DNA from: Favolaschia claudopus
Taxonomy: Eukaryota; Basidiomycota; Agaricomycetes; Agaricales; Mycenaceae
Reading direction: 5' to 3'
Length of the DNA: 64,000 nucleotides
Assembly: GCA_037176885.1 (NCBI GenBank)
Contig: JAWWNJ010000007.1
Coordinates: 1,054,001-1,118,000, forward strand
Within the stretch, counting starts at the first letter, position 1; each line of letters starts with the position of its first letter. Positions 54,365 through 64,000 of the stretch are shown one piece after another. A program made the position numbers and the translations under genes. A model generated the notes under the pieces. That model searched no databases. It was not told the origin of the DNA and worked only from the letters and a program-made list of their open reading frames with translations.

Positions 54365-54751
54365 TGTTAAAGTTGGGTGGCGGGGTGGAGCCGGTGCAGA
54401 CGGAGAATGACGAGCGGGGGCGTTGGGGGTAACGAGCGTGGTATCCCGTCAATGCGGGAGTCTAGTAATATAGATAGTTAGCTCTTCACTCAGCCAGGAT
54501 GTTGGGCAGAATAAATGTATTATGTACCTAGTAATATAGATAGTTACTAGGAATAAGATGAGTATGGTGTAAGTAAGTAAATGAAAGACAGACGCACGCT
54601 CTTCACTCAGCCAGGATGTTGGGCAGAATGAAGAGCGGCGTGTTCGGTACGTAACACTATATACTGAATATTAACCGACGCGTAGCCCGCACGCCGTCAG
54701 CGCGTACGGGCCCGAGCTCCGTCCGACTTGCTCCGAAACCATTTCTTAACA
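54365..54751 (-). repeat. 5' LTR of Copia element 2
   Basis: Identical to 49572-49958. The next inward bases, GGTCATGGGCTC, only partly match the initiator tRNA-Met anticodon arm, so the primer is uncertain. Confidence 0.93.
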
Positions 54752-55363
54752 CGGTTCACTGACCTGGCACCCGCAAATGCACTCAGCGCTGTGTTCTCTG
54801 TCTCGTGTCTCGTGCTTCGTATCTCTGGCGAGATGTCTCGTTGCCTTGTAGTTTTGCAGGAGTTCAAAACCGCTGCCAGCAAAAGAGCCGAACGCCGACG
54901 CAATTTTGCAAAGCGACTTGCCTTCAGACTATGAACACATGGCGATTCTATTAAATACCTTCAAAAGTGGACGTAAAGTGTCCTGCTTGAACAAGACTTT
55001 CAAAGCGGAAAGTTTTGAAACTGCGACTTGGGATTCAGAGGAGACAGCCATCCTGAACAACAAGTCCAAAATGCAGAGAGCAGTTGCAAGTCCTCAGGAG
55101 TCCCTCAACATCCGAAGGGTTTTCTTGCAGGATCTGGCGAATTCGAGCGCTCTGGGCATTCCTCGAGCAATCTCCTCGCAGACTTCAAGAATTACGATGA
55201 CAATGGGCGATGCTGGCCAATCCGAATAGGCCGCTCGGAGCAGAAAGATGCTCAATTACCTAGAGAGCTCTTGGAGATGCTCCATATGCCCATGAATCGA
55301 CGAGACAGCGCCTTCTCGGTGGTGCTGACGCTTGGGCACCCAGCGATAAACAATTCGATGGAG

Positions 55364-55935
55364 GCCTCAAACGCATGCCAAAGCGCTGACAAAGCTTCAA
55401 ACTAGCTCAATTCGGGCGTAAAGCCTGCTCCCGACGCTCTCCGGGGAACAATGGCACTTCGAACATGGACAGAGCGCCTCTGGACCCGAAATTCATGTCA
55501 CGAACCCTCCCAGCCGTCCCCCGGCAAAATCCGCTGCCACGATGCACTCCCGTGGCGGGCATCGCTTGGCGACGCTCATCGTCAATGGCCGCAGCGGAAA
55601 CAATGGTGAGCCACTCGACCAATCCTCGAAGATATATTATTTCCAGGTCGACCGGGGCTTCAAACGCATGCCAAAGCGCTGAAAGGAGCCTCAAACTAGC
55701 TTGAATTGGGCGTAACGCGCGCTCCCGACGCTCTCCGGGGAAAAAATGGCACTCTGAGCATTGAAGGGCCGCCTCTGGACCCGAAATTCTTGTCACGAAC
55801 CCTCGCAGGCGTACCCCCGGCAAAATCCGCTGCCACGATGCGCCCCCGTGGCGGGCATCGCTTGGCAACGCTCATCGTCAATGCCGGAGCGGAAACAACG
55901 GTGAGCCACTCGACCAATCTCTCGAAGATTTATTC
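55364..55935 (+). repeat. Tandem repeat, about 2 x 293 bp
   Basis: Unit 1 starts at 55364 and unit 2 at 55657 (both TCAAACGCATGCCAAAGCGC). They stay similar up to GAGCCACTCGACCAAT...CTCGAAGAT, with scattered substitutions and small indels. The open frames inside it are not conserved between units, so it is probably non-coding. Confidence 0.8.
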
Positions 55936-56095
55936 CCTTAGATGGCAACTCTCCAAGAATTTTGGATTGCTCACAGCCTCGGTCCTTTGTTGGAGCTTCT
56001 GCCGTCAACAGTTACTTTGTTCGCTGCTCAACGACTATGTCCGCTTTTGGCTGGCGCTTTGGCTCAAGAGATCGGGCATTGTTCGTCTGGGATGG

Positions 56096-56103
56096 CTATA
56101 TAA
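56096..56103 (+). promoter_or_regulatory. TATA box of the C2H2 gene
   Basis: CTATATAA lies about 115 bp before the ATG at 56215, leaving a leader of about 85 nt. Confidence 0.5.
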
Positions 56104-56214
56104 GAGGCCAGCGACCAGAGGCTCTCCCCGCCCCCCCAATCTCTATAACGGGTTCTCTGTCTGCGACAACTACCTCACTATATTTTCTCTGCATACCCGC
56201 ATCTCCTAACCGAC

Positions 56215-57419
56215 ATGGACTCCCCGAGGATTTCTTTTCTCCGCTACAATGCAAAGCTCACTCTCAATGCCCTCAGTCATGTTCCCCTTCGTACGGAGTC
56301 CGAGATGGCTTGGGATGCTGAGATCGCTCGTGCGTTTTGACCCTTTGTCCTCCGCAATTCAAAGGAAGCTGACGTGTTTCTGTGTATTCTGTCAGACCCC
56401 GAACCTACCATGGACCTTGCCACCAACCTCGGGGCCCACGCGAACGAGGCGCGCATCTCTCTGTTTCCTGGGGACACGTCGAAGAGTGTGGATGACATCT
56501 TTCGCGACCTCATGTCTTGGGAGACTTTCGATGCGGTGGCCGCGTTGGAGGACGATTACATGACCTTTTCCCCTCCGCCCGCACCTTATCAAGGGCCCGA
56601 CGAAGTGGCAATGGTGACGGACGAACTCATCGTCACTGACGACGTATACGCAAGCAACAACCCCGACAGCACCCTGTGCACCGACACCGAGGACATCAAC
56701 GACTCTTTGTCTGGATTGGCCGTTGATGAGCTTCCCATCTCCCCTCTTCCTGCTCGTGCTCGCGACTTGTCTCCCTCTCGTTCAGGAAAGACGGGTCCCG
56801 CCACGCGCCAGGCTCCCCGTGTTCGTGCACCGTTGACCCCGATCTCCATTCCGAACGTCGATCCGCTGCCTGTCGTGTCCGGGTCCTCGATCGCAATTTC
56901 CCCGAAGTCTTCCCCCAAGCGCGCCGCGCCAATCGAAGAGACACCCGCTCCCACCAAGCGCCGTGCTGTCCGACTCTTCGTTCCTCCTGCCCCAGCCTTC
57001 GTCCCCGCGCGCACCATCGCCGAGGCTATCGACCGCACCCGCCCTCCGCCTCCCGCCGCCCACCTGATTTCATCGGCCTATCACTACCTTCTTCAACTTG
57101 GCTGCGAGCTCCGAGCCAATAACAGCGTGAAGTGCTACGCTTGTAAGCAGGTGTCGGTTCTCCCCGACATGGGTCGCCATGTTCTCACCCACAACCGCGT
57201 CGAATCGGCGGTAGATTGCGGGATCCCGGGCTGCAACCAGACGTTTTCTCGGAAGGACGGGGCGAAACGCCATAGGACAAACCAACATACGAAAGAGGAG
57301 AAGTAAGTTTTCATGCTTCTTTGCCTAACAACTCCACACTGATTGTTGTTCTCAGCGCTGAATGGGAGAGGCAAGAGAAAATCAGGCAGGCCGAACTTGA
57401 AGCTGAATCAGAGGCTTAA
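56215..57419 (+). CDS. C2H2 zinc-finger protein
   Basis: Exons 56215-56329, 56396-57302 and 57356-57419 give 361 aa. The N-terminal two-thirds is acidic and Ser/Pro-rich, a possible activation region, with a basic stretch (PTKRRAVRLFVPP). The C-terminus has two fingers. An atypical one reads VKCYACKQVSVLPDMGRHVL then TH. A classical one reads CGIPGCNQTFSRKDGAKRHR then TNQH. A short charged helix ends the protein (EWERQEKIRQAELEAESEA). It is likely a nuclear regulator of unknown targets. Confidence 0.82.
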
Positions 57420-58019
57420 ACGTCTGCAGGCCTTACCTTCTCTTTCCGATGGCATATCATTAGATATATACCGCGTGTTTAGCTGTAACAACTTCCTAGG
57501 ATCTGTAGTCGTAAGTATCTTTATGTTCTTATACTCTCTAATCGCATCATTGTAATTATGTCTACTCATTGTCACTCAATCATCCATGCTTTCAATATCG
57601 AGCGAATTGGTTACCGATAAGCTTTGCTTCGGATATTTTCCTTCAAATTTTCGGGGGAAAGAGGGAGCGACTGATTTGTCACTGTCATAAAAACAATACG
57701 GTGAGGCTCGAAGTTCTCGTGAATCCAAAGTTCGACATAAATTCAAAGCGCTTGTCGTGTTCGGAGTCCGACCATCCGTTTCTGAAGTGCTATGCCCGAC
57801 ATACTCCGTCGGGTTCCGAACACTCATTCAACTTTTCTCTCGAGCAGGCCTTTTTTGCAGTAAGGAATACACCCTCAATGACTAGCTCAGTACGACCTGT
57901 AGTATTCTCTAACGTGGGTTTTCAGCTTAATAGAGTACTAGGCACATCTACCTACGTAGCATTGGATATTTACGTGTAGGCACGGTACGATGTCAACAAG
58001 TGTCGATATGCCGTTTTCT
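57420..58019. other. Intergenic region right of the C2H2 gene
   Basis: No gene supported; the inverted duplication arm begins near 58020. Confidence 0.45.
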
Positions 58020-58196
58020 ATGCTGCGAGTGAGCAGGTAACGAAAGGAGTAGACGCGGAGCCTGGATGGGGAGACTGGCACGAGGGGTATGACGCCCGTA
58101 TGCGCTTGCGTATGTGTGTAAGCGAGAGGCCGACGACTTCGTGCTGATACTAATAGGGGGCGAAGGTCGATAATGATAGTGGCAGCGGGGGGAGGT

Positions 58197-59537
58197 TCAC
58201 CACCGGGCGAACAGATTCTCGTTCACGGGCCCAAAATGGATCTTGACCCCACTCGCGGCAAGATCCCGCAGCTGGGATTTAACCTGCTCGGTGGGCAGAT
58301 CGGCTGTGTAGTCGTGGGCAGCACCGCAATACGGCGTGAAATGGAGCTTGAATGATACGAGGCTCGCTGGGCGCCACATGTCGAGCATGCGCGAGAATTT
58401 CTCGTAGTCGAGCGACATGAGACTGGACATCCATACTGTCATGGTGCGAAGGTTAGGGAGAACATCGGGGGAGGTGGCAAGGGCGGTGAAGACGGGGGAT
58501 AGTTGCCAACCAGCTGGCGCGGAAAGCTGGAGATCAATGAGGGTAGACATGAAACGGAGGCAACTGCACAAGCCAGAGACGACCCAGCGGCTCAGCGGAG
58601 TCAAGTGGAGAGATTCGAGGGGTGGAGAAGAACGCTCTAGGAACGAAACCAGAGTTTCGTCGGCGATGTCGAGGTATGAGAGGCTAAGCACCCTGAGCGC
58701 GGGGAGGGTGAGGTACTCCAGCATAACGGAACTGTTTCTGTGGGTCCCTGCCAATGCGTCCTCATAAGGCTTGCCTAGGTGCAGGGTATGAAGAGACGCA
58801 AGCGTCAGAGGCTGCGGTTCGGGTTCGGGGTCTGCCCATTCATCTATATAGATCATACTCTGCATGGAGAAACTCGACAGCTCCGGAGAACCACGCAGCA
58901 TGTCTAGCCACTCCCCGCGATATTCGAAATAAAATTCTTCTTCGTCCTCCGCCTTGATTGACAATGTCTTCAGGAAGGATAGCGACGCCCCGCGTCCCAG
59001 CTCAAACTGTTCATATGGGGACCAAAAGTCATCCATGCTCTTTGGCGACAGTTCAACAGTCAGATCCTCGATTTGGTGACTGAAACGTGCGATCAAATTT
59101 TCGACGTTGCGGTCGAGCCTTATAGAACCGTTCAACGTGACAGATAAAGGAAGGGCTCGGGCTCGTTTCAGCCAGATATTACAGAGTTCAAGGTAGTTGG
59201 ATCCACGGGGCAAGGAATTCATTTGGATTTCGGACCAAAGTGTTGGAGTGAACAGCGCAATGTCGCGCCACATTCGGCAGACGGAGAGGAAAACCATCGG
59301 AGGAGAACAAGGGTTCGGTTGTGGTATTCCAGAGCCGAGTTGGCTAGCAAACACGAATATCATGGATTGAATCTCCAACGGTAATCGAGCCATAGGATCG
59401 AGGAAAAAATTCATTTTGCGCTGAGCCTCTTTATGCTGGCTCAATAAGCTTTGGAGAACATCTTTTTGCACTTCGATGGCGGACAGTAGCCCTTCGATGT
59501 GTATTTGTAGTGCTGCAATCTGCGAAGCCTGCGACAT
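58197..59537 (-). CDS. F-box protein, copy 2
   Basis: Single exon, 446 aa from MSQASQIAALQIHIEG. It is collinear with copy 1 (10205-11563) apart from short deletions (one near MDDFWSPYEQF, another near the DALAGTHRN segment). The same F-box core (LPLEIQSMIFVFASQLG, VFLSVCRMWRDIALFTPTLW) and LRR-like tail are present. It is a likely SCF substrate adaptor. Both copies are open, so the duplication has not simply decayed, in contrast to the hydrolase pair. Confidence 0.82.
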   Translation of the reverse strand: MSQASQIAALQIHIEGLLSAIEVQKDVLQSLLSQHKEAQRKMNFFLDPMARLPLEIQSMIFVFASQLGSGIPQPNPCSPPMVFLSVCRMWRDIALFTPTLWSEIQMNSLPRGSNYLELCNIWLKRARALPLSVTLNGSIRLDRNVENLIARFSHQIEDLTVELSPKSMDDFWSPYEQFELGRGASLSFLKTLSIKAEDEEEFYFEYRGEWLDMLRGSPELSSFSMQSMIYIDEWADPEPEPQPLTLASLHTLHLGKPYEDALAGTHRNSSVMLEYLTLPALRVLSLSYLDIADETLVSFLERSSPPLESLHLTPLSRWVVSGLCSCLRFMSTLIDLQLSAPAGWQLSPVFTALATSPDVLPNLRTMTVWMSSLMSLDYEKFSRMLDMWRPASLVSFKLHFTPYCGAAHDYTADLPTEQVKSQLRDLAASGVKIHFGPVNENLFARW

Positions 59538-59987
59538 GGCGGTAAGAGGGAGAAAGGTCAATGAAAGGTCACAGTGTGACACCCTTACCTTGAGATTGAC
59601 CACCATAACATCAACATTTGCCCACTCTAATTGCCGCTTGCTACCTATCTTCGTGTCTGATCTTCACGCGTCTCTCTCCGGGTATTGCCTGTCTCTGAGT
59701 CTCGGGCCCAAATTTCGATCTATCTCGGAAAGTTTCTCCTCAAGGTGACGAAGCTCATGGCCTTCAAAAAGCGTCGCGAGCTCTCGTTCTAAACCAATCA
59801 TGACGGTCAAGCCTCAAAATCGTCGAGCGAGACTCCATTACTGTACCACCATTCACGAAAGCAATAGTATCATACGGACTCAGTCGCACAACAGAAACGC
59901 GAAGTATTAAGAAATCAACTCTATGCTATTTGGTAAATTGGTAAACGATCGCTAAATTCCCCATAGGTATGTCCATTAATTGAATCC

Positions 59988-61328
59988 CTACTCGAAAACC
60001 GATTCCAGCCACTCAAACATCTCGCGGTTCGTGGCAGTATCAGCGCCAGGCTCGCAATGATACCCCTCGGGCCCAGGGAAAGTGGCGACCGTCACATTGG
60101 TGAAATTCTTCACCTCCTCCACAAAATCGAGCGACTGAGCGAGCAAGTCGTCGCGCAACCCGTTCGCTACCCAGATCGGCATCGTCAGCCTGTCGTACAA
60201 GCCCGTCATGTTCATCGCGCCGGCCATGGTGAGGAATTCAAACGTCGAATTCGTGTTCATAGCCCACAAGCCGTAGTCAACTCCCCAGCGGACAAGCGAC
60301 GGCGTGGAACTGTTGCCCAGTGCAGCGAGGATGGTGGTGTCGAACGCGGTCTTGTTGCCCGACTCGAACAATTCCTTGAGCTCGGGAGGGAGGTTTCCTA
60401 CAAAACCGTCTTGCCCGGATTTGACGCCGGGGTTCACCAAAAGCGCTTTGATGCGTGGCTCGAATGCCGCCGCGCGCTCAGCGAGATACCCGCCCAAGCT
60501 GAGCCCGGAGAGCGCAAGGCGGTTCATGTCGACGTCGGTGCGGTTGGCGAGGTAATCGACGACAGGAGTGACGACCCTCTCCCACTCAGCGATGAAACCG
60601 ATTTTCTGCTGACGGCGGACGGTCGGCTGCCCAGGACCCTCGTAGGTCATGCAGTTCCACCCGCGCTCGACAGCGCCGGCGCAGCTGGCGTGGTAGCTGT
60701 TCTCCTGCGACGCGTCGAAGCCGTTGCCCACGAGCAGGGTAGGTTTCGGGGTGCTTTTGTCGTTGTCGGCGGCGTAGAAGATGCCGATGGAGGAGAAGTT
60801 ATACGGGGTCGGGATCGTGACGTATTCGCCGGGGACGGGGAGGGCGTTATTGGCGGCGGCGAAACATTCGAGCTGTTTGTCCCAATACCTGCGTCGCAGC
60901 GACTCGTCAGCGTCATTTCAGGGATTACCGGCCACAGGTACTCACTCGTTAAGGATCGGATCGCTCTGGTTTCCGTGGTTGAAGAAGTCGGCGTAACGCC
61001 AGTACGACGCGGCCTGGAAGAAGGTGTCGCGCGCGCTGACTTTATTTCTTGTCGCGAGCGCCTGGGCCTGCTTGAGCGTTGCCAGCTCCGCGAACGTGGC
61101 GTTGAAGCTCGTGAAGCTCCCTGGGACGATGGCGTTGGCTGCTCCCAGGACGTCCGCGACGTCCGCGCCGCGGTAGGTCGACATTCCCAGCAGGATGAGG
61201 AGCTGGAAGTGGAATGCGGAGTCGGGGCTGAGCCGCAGTGTGTCCCATGTGTCGAACCCTGACTGGTTGGTCTGCTGGGCAGAGGCGATACCGACGAGAG
61301 CAGCGAAGAGTGTGGAGGAGAATCTCAT
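59988..61328 (-). CDS. Secreted alpha/beta hydrolase, copy 2, intact
   Basis: Exons 61328-60946 and 60888-59988 (57-bp intron) give 427 aa. The signal peptide is MRFSSTLFAALVGIASAQQ. The fold has LVGNGFDASQ, then GWNCMTYEGPGQ, nucleophile elbow SGLSLGGYL, a late acid region (DDLLAQSLDF) and catalytic His in PEGYHC. Several N-X-S/T sites suit a secreted glycoprotein. It resembles fungal FrsA-like/DUF1100 or S9-like hydrolases that attack peptides, esters or amides; the substrate cannot be told. It is the functional sister of the broken copy at 7954-9293. Confidence 0.88.
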
Positions 61329-61378
61329 GGTCCTGAACGAGTGAGGGATAATGTTTCGAGGACTTACCTCTGTCTACC

Positions 61379-61384
61379 TTTATA
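61379..61384 (-). promoter_or_regulatory. TATA box of hydrolase copy 2
   Basis: TATAAA on the minus strand, about 50 bp before the ATG at 61328, matching the copy 1 promoter. Confidence 0.55.
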
Positions 61385-61390
61385 CCTTCG

Positions 61391-62640
61391 CAATGAGATG
61401 GATGGCCGAAGGTTGTCCGGGATTCCAATAACAACAGCCTGCTAATACCTACCCAAGAAGGAATGTAAATCGTTCGTTGGGAGGAGGATCAAGTTCACCA
61501 CTACCACGATGCGGAACCTGGCAATGAAAATCATTGAGAACGAGTGTTACGTCATACTAGAAAGGATCAAAGACGGTGACCGTAAGTATTCTTTGCCAAA
61601 ACGCTCGCTACTTGGCTCGCCAAGCGCCCGTAACGCGCTCCAATGCATTCCTCCTTTCTTCTTTCTAAATGCACGCTGTCGCAAAGCTGTGTTCATAGCA
61701 AAAATTTCGCAGGGCGACTGGTCCTAAGAACAATTTTTCGCTCCCACTGCGACTGTGCCGCAGCCTAGTATTGCATCCCGCAGTAGACACGCAGTCCGCC
61801 CAGATATATCAAAGATGATCTAATTGGATAATAGCTGTTGGATGAACGGACAAGACTGTCTAGAGCGAAAAAACGAGCGGACAACATCACAGTCTGTCAA
61901 GAGAGACTAAAGACTGTCGTGTCTTGCAAGTTTCTTGCGTACATTTCGGTTACGACTAGGACAGGCAAATGAGAGGCCGAGAAACGGTAACCTCCAGCTT
62001 GTGAGTTGAGTCCGAGTTCCTGCACGAAGCGTCGTGAGTTCGCCGCCTTCGATCACAGCAGTCAAAGTCTCAACTGGTTGCATGTCCGAATTTCTAGTCG
62101 AGTCCGCACTGTCTCAGGGTGTCGAGACTCGATACAGATACTTGCCAGGGCTTGCTTCAAGTCGGTGGGATTCGAGGCGGCAACAGAGCAACAACAGAGA
62201 CGTTACTGCGACGAGCCATTTACAAGAAATACGGGGCAGCTACCGGTCCCACCGACTGCATTCGACTCGGACGACGTGCTGATAGAGACGCCGGAGTTTT
62301 CAGGAGTTTTCTCAGCCACATGTAAGTAGAATTTCCCCTGGATTTTGAGTGCATTGAGAGGCCAAAATACAAAGAGTCAGAGCGAGGTGAGGCTACTCGA
62401 AACGCCTATAACTTGAATACGCTCATGAAGTCGTCGTCCGAATCGAAGAAATAGGAAGAAATTCAAATCAAATTCAGATGATGGTTGTTTCGAAGTCACG
62501 CATTGGTCACGCACTTCCTTATGCCGCGGCGTCGGTCACGATGATGAGAAGATCTAAAAATAGTATAGGCCTGGCTTTCCTCCTCTCCCGCCACCTACTT
62601 ACCACTACGGACCTTAGGAATCCGGTATATACCCAGTTTC
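61391..62640. other. Intergenic region upstream of the last F-box gene
   Basis: No gene supported. A short ATG frame at 61510 runs to a GTAAGT donor but has no partner exon that I can identify. Confidence 0.4.
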
Positions 62641-64000
62641 ATGGTCAGTTTGAAGCTATTGTCTGAATAACACTCACGTTTTCACCTTAGGACTCTGCAT
62701 CTCCCTTCCCGTTTGACTATGAAAGCAGCGGCAGAAGCTCCAATCTCACAGGGAGCTCAGCTGGGTTTCCGCTGTTTGAAATGCCACGGGAGCTCATATT
62801 CTTAATTCTGGACTGGCTCACGGAGTCAGAACTTCTCAGATTATGCGAAGTTAGCTCCGAATCTCAACAACTTGCTCTCCGCACACTGCTCACGCGACAC
62901 GGAGTGTCGGAAACGCAAGTACAGGCTCAGTCGCTGATGAAGGTCCGGTCCCGCGCTATACGATCTCTATGCGCGTCTCATCCAGCCCTCATTTCTAATA
63001 TTCATCGTCTGGACTTCGACTTTACGGATGGCGACGTTGATCACTTGCATCCATGGAAGTCGCTGGTGCATCTGGCGAGCCGTTTCCCCGTGATCCCCAC
63101 TGTCACCTTCACCTTCTCCGATCGGTCATCCGCCTCGGAGAGGTATACCGGCCTATGGAACCTCCTCCCATCCACTTTGATCGCTCTCATAGGCAACCAT
63201 TCGCGGCCCATTATTCTCATCAACCACCTCAATGTGACGGCCGTTTACCCGAAACTGCCGAATATCTTGAAGCGCAAATTGAAGACGTCGAAAAGCTTCT
63301 CGGTCCCCGCAGTTCCTGCCGTTGACCGCATGAAACTCACGCGGAAATTATTGTCCTGCATCGCGACAGCAACCGCTCGTCGGGTTCTTTCCACCATATA
63401 CCTGTACTCATTTCCCGATTCTACGGCGCCTCTCGGAGCCTTGTTGATACTCAATCATCTGTCCATATTCTATCTCAACATCGACGAAAACATCATGTCC
63501 CGCCAGGAGTGGGAATTCTTGATGTCGGAGCTACATCTCCCTAACTTGCGGACACTATTCGTTCATATCGACTTCGACCTCCCTACCCTTTCTTCCTTCC
63601 TCGACAAACACGATAAAATCGAGCACCTCGAACTATCACGCGACGGAGGCCATCTTTTCGATCCTACTCGTCCACCCTTTTCTGCCTCCGCATTGCCGCG
63701 CCTCAAGCGCATCTCAGCGAGCGCACGGCTCGTCGCTCGCATATTACACGCTCCCAACGATTTTTCGTTCTTGGAACACGTCGGCATTGGGTCCCGAAGA
63801 GAACTGTTTGCAGATGAACGACCCAATGTTGCTACATATATCCGAGACGCTTTGCGGGCCTTATCGTCCCGTACCTCCGTCCATACTCTTGCACTGCAAA
63901 TTCGGAGCATTGAACTTCCCTGGGCGGAAGCAAAGTTTGATGCCCGCAAAACGAGAGCGGAGAAGGACCTGGATTTTCTTCGCAAGTTGGAGATCTCCGC
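62641..64000 (+). CDS. F-box-like protein, cut by the window end
   Basis: The best model has a first exon of only the ATG (62641-62643), a 47-bp intron (GTCAGT...CCTTAG), and an exon open from 62691 to the window edge. It begins MDSASPFPFDYESS. The F-box reads FPLFEMPRELIFLILDWLTE then LLRLCEVSSESQQLALRTLL. LRR-like stretches follow (LHLPNLRTLFVHIDFDLPTL, KIEHLELSRDGG). No stop is reached, and at least about 437 codons are visible. It is a likely SCF adaptor of unknown target. If the one-codon exon is wrong, translation could instead begin at the internal Met in FEMPREL. Confidence 0.72.

Larger units (their letters stand above)
49572..54751 (-). mobile_element. Complete Ty1/Copia LTR retrotransposon (element 2)
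   Basis: This 5,180-bp element has two identical 387-bp LTRs (TGTTAA...TTAACA) and target duplication CGGTT at 49567-49571 and 54752-54756. One intact gag-pol frame starts only 4 nt inside the 5' LTR (right-hand LTR). It is a different family from element 1, with no LTR similarity. It is recent and possibly active. Confidence 0.95.
54757..56214. other. Intergenic region with tandem repeat
   Basis: No gene supported between Copia element 2 and the C2H2 gene. It contains the 293-bp tandem repeat and the C2H2 promoter. Confidence 0.45.
58020..61390 (-). repeat. Right arm of the inverted segmental duplication
   Basis: This is the inverted copy of about 7900-11740: the F-box 3' flank (58020-58196), the F-box gene, a shorter spacer, the hydrolase gene and its TATA promoter. 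It encodes the same gene order with an intact hydrolase. Confidence 0.85.

Noticed and set aside
55407..55868. 153-aa minus-strand frame in the tandem repeat
   Set aside because: It repeats because the DNA repeats. The frame is not kept between units and has no recognisable domain.
60057..61262. 401-aa plus-strand frame over hydrolase copy 2
   Set aside because: Antisense shadow; the spliced minus-strand gene has a signal peptide and catalytic motifs.

Overview
The window is nuclear DNA of a filamentous basidiomycete, most likely an Agaricomycete. Genes are split by many short GT-AG introns (about 45-75 bp) with CTNAC-type branch sites. F-box proteins, a Zn2Cys6 factor, Tnp2-type transposases and Ty1/Copia elements are the kind of content seen in such genomes. 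No species can be named from the sequence alone. No rRNA, tRNA or CRISPR was seen.

Layout. 1-6.5 kb: gene-poor DNA, then a complete minus-strand Copia retrotransposon (1486-6468) with identical LTRs. 6.7-17.2 kb: a DUF924 protein, a secreted alpha/beta hydrolase broken by a frameshift, two F-box genes and a Zn2Cys6 transcription factor. 18.28-46.72 kb: one very large CACTA-like DNA transposon. 46.7-57.4 kb: a PHO80-type cyclin, a second complete Copia element (49572-54751, identical LTRs), a 293-bp tandem repeat and a C2H2 zinc-finger gene. 58.0-61.4 kb: an inverted second copy of the F-box/hydrolase block, here with an intact hydrolase. 62.6-64 kb: a third F-box lineage gene running off the edge.

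The centre is the main discovery. The element is 28,442 bp. It starts and ends with CACACCGAAAAAA, has an AGA target duplication and about 1.8-kb terminal inverted repeats, and a paralogous 'empty site' 430 bp away confirms its borders. Each terminal repeat carries an intact three-exon gene for a small GIY-YIG/T5orf172-like protein. The interior holds a complete seven-exon Tnp2 (EnSpm/CACTA) transposase of 1179 aa, a WD40 protein with a C-terminal membrane segment, and five genes of unknown function on the opposite strand, two of them a tandem pair. A short imperfect palindrome (consensus CACRACGTAGGCRTYGTG) recurs 15 times, essentially only in the gaps between these genes and at the inner edges of the arms. 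It looks like a binding site or shared promoter element of the system.

How the parts may work together (inference): the transposase would act on the outer ends and their subterminal repeat arrays. The GIY-YIG-like proteins, encoded inside the ends themselves, may nick or bind DNA during transposition or repair. The palindromes may coordinate expression of the cargo. The arms also contain decayed host-like sequence, including an RNA-dependent RNA polymerase fragment whose catalytic DxDGD reads DLAGD.
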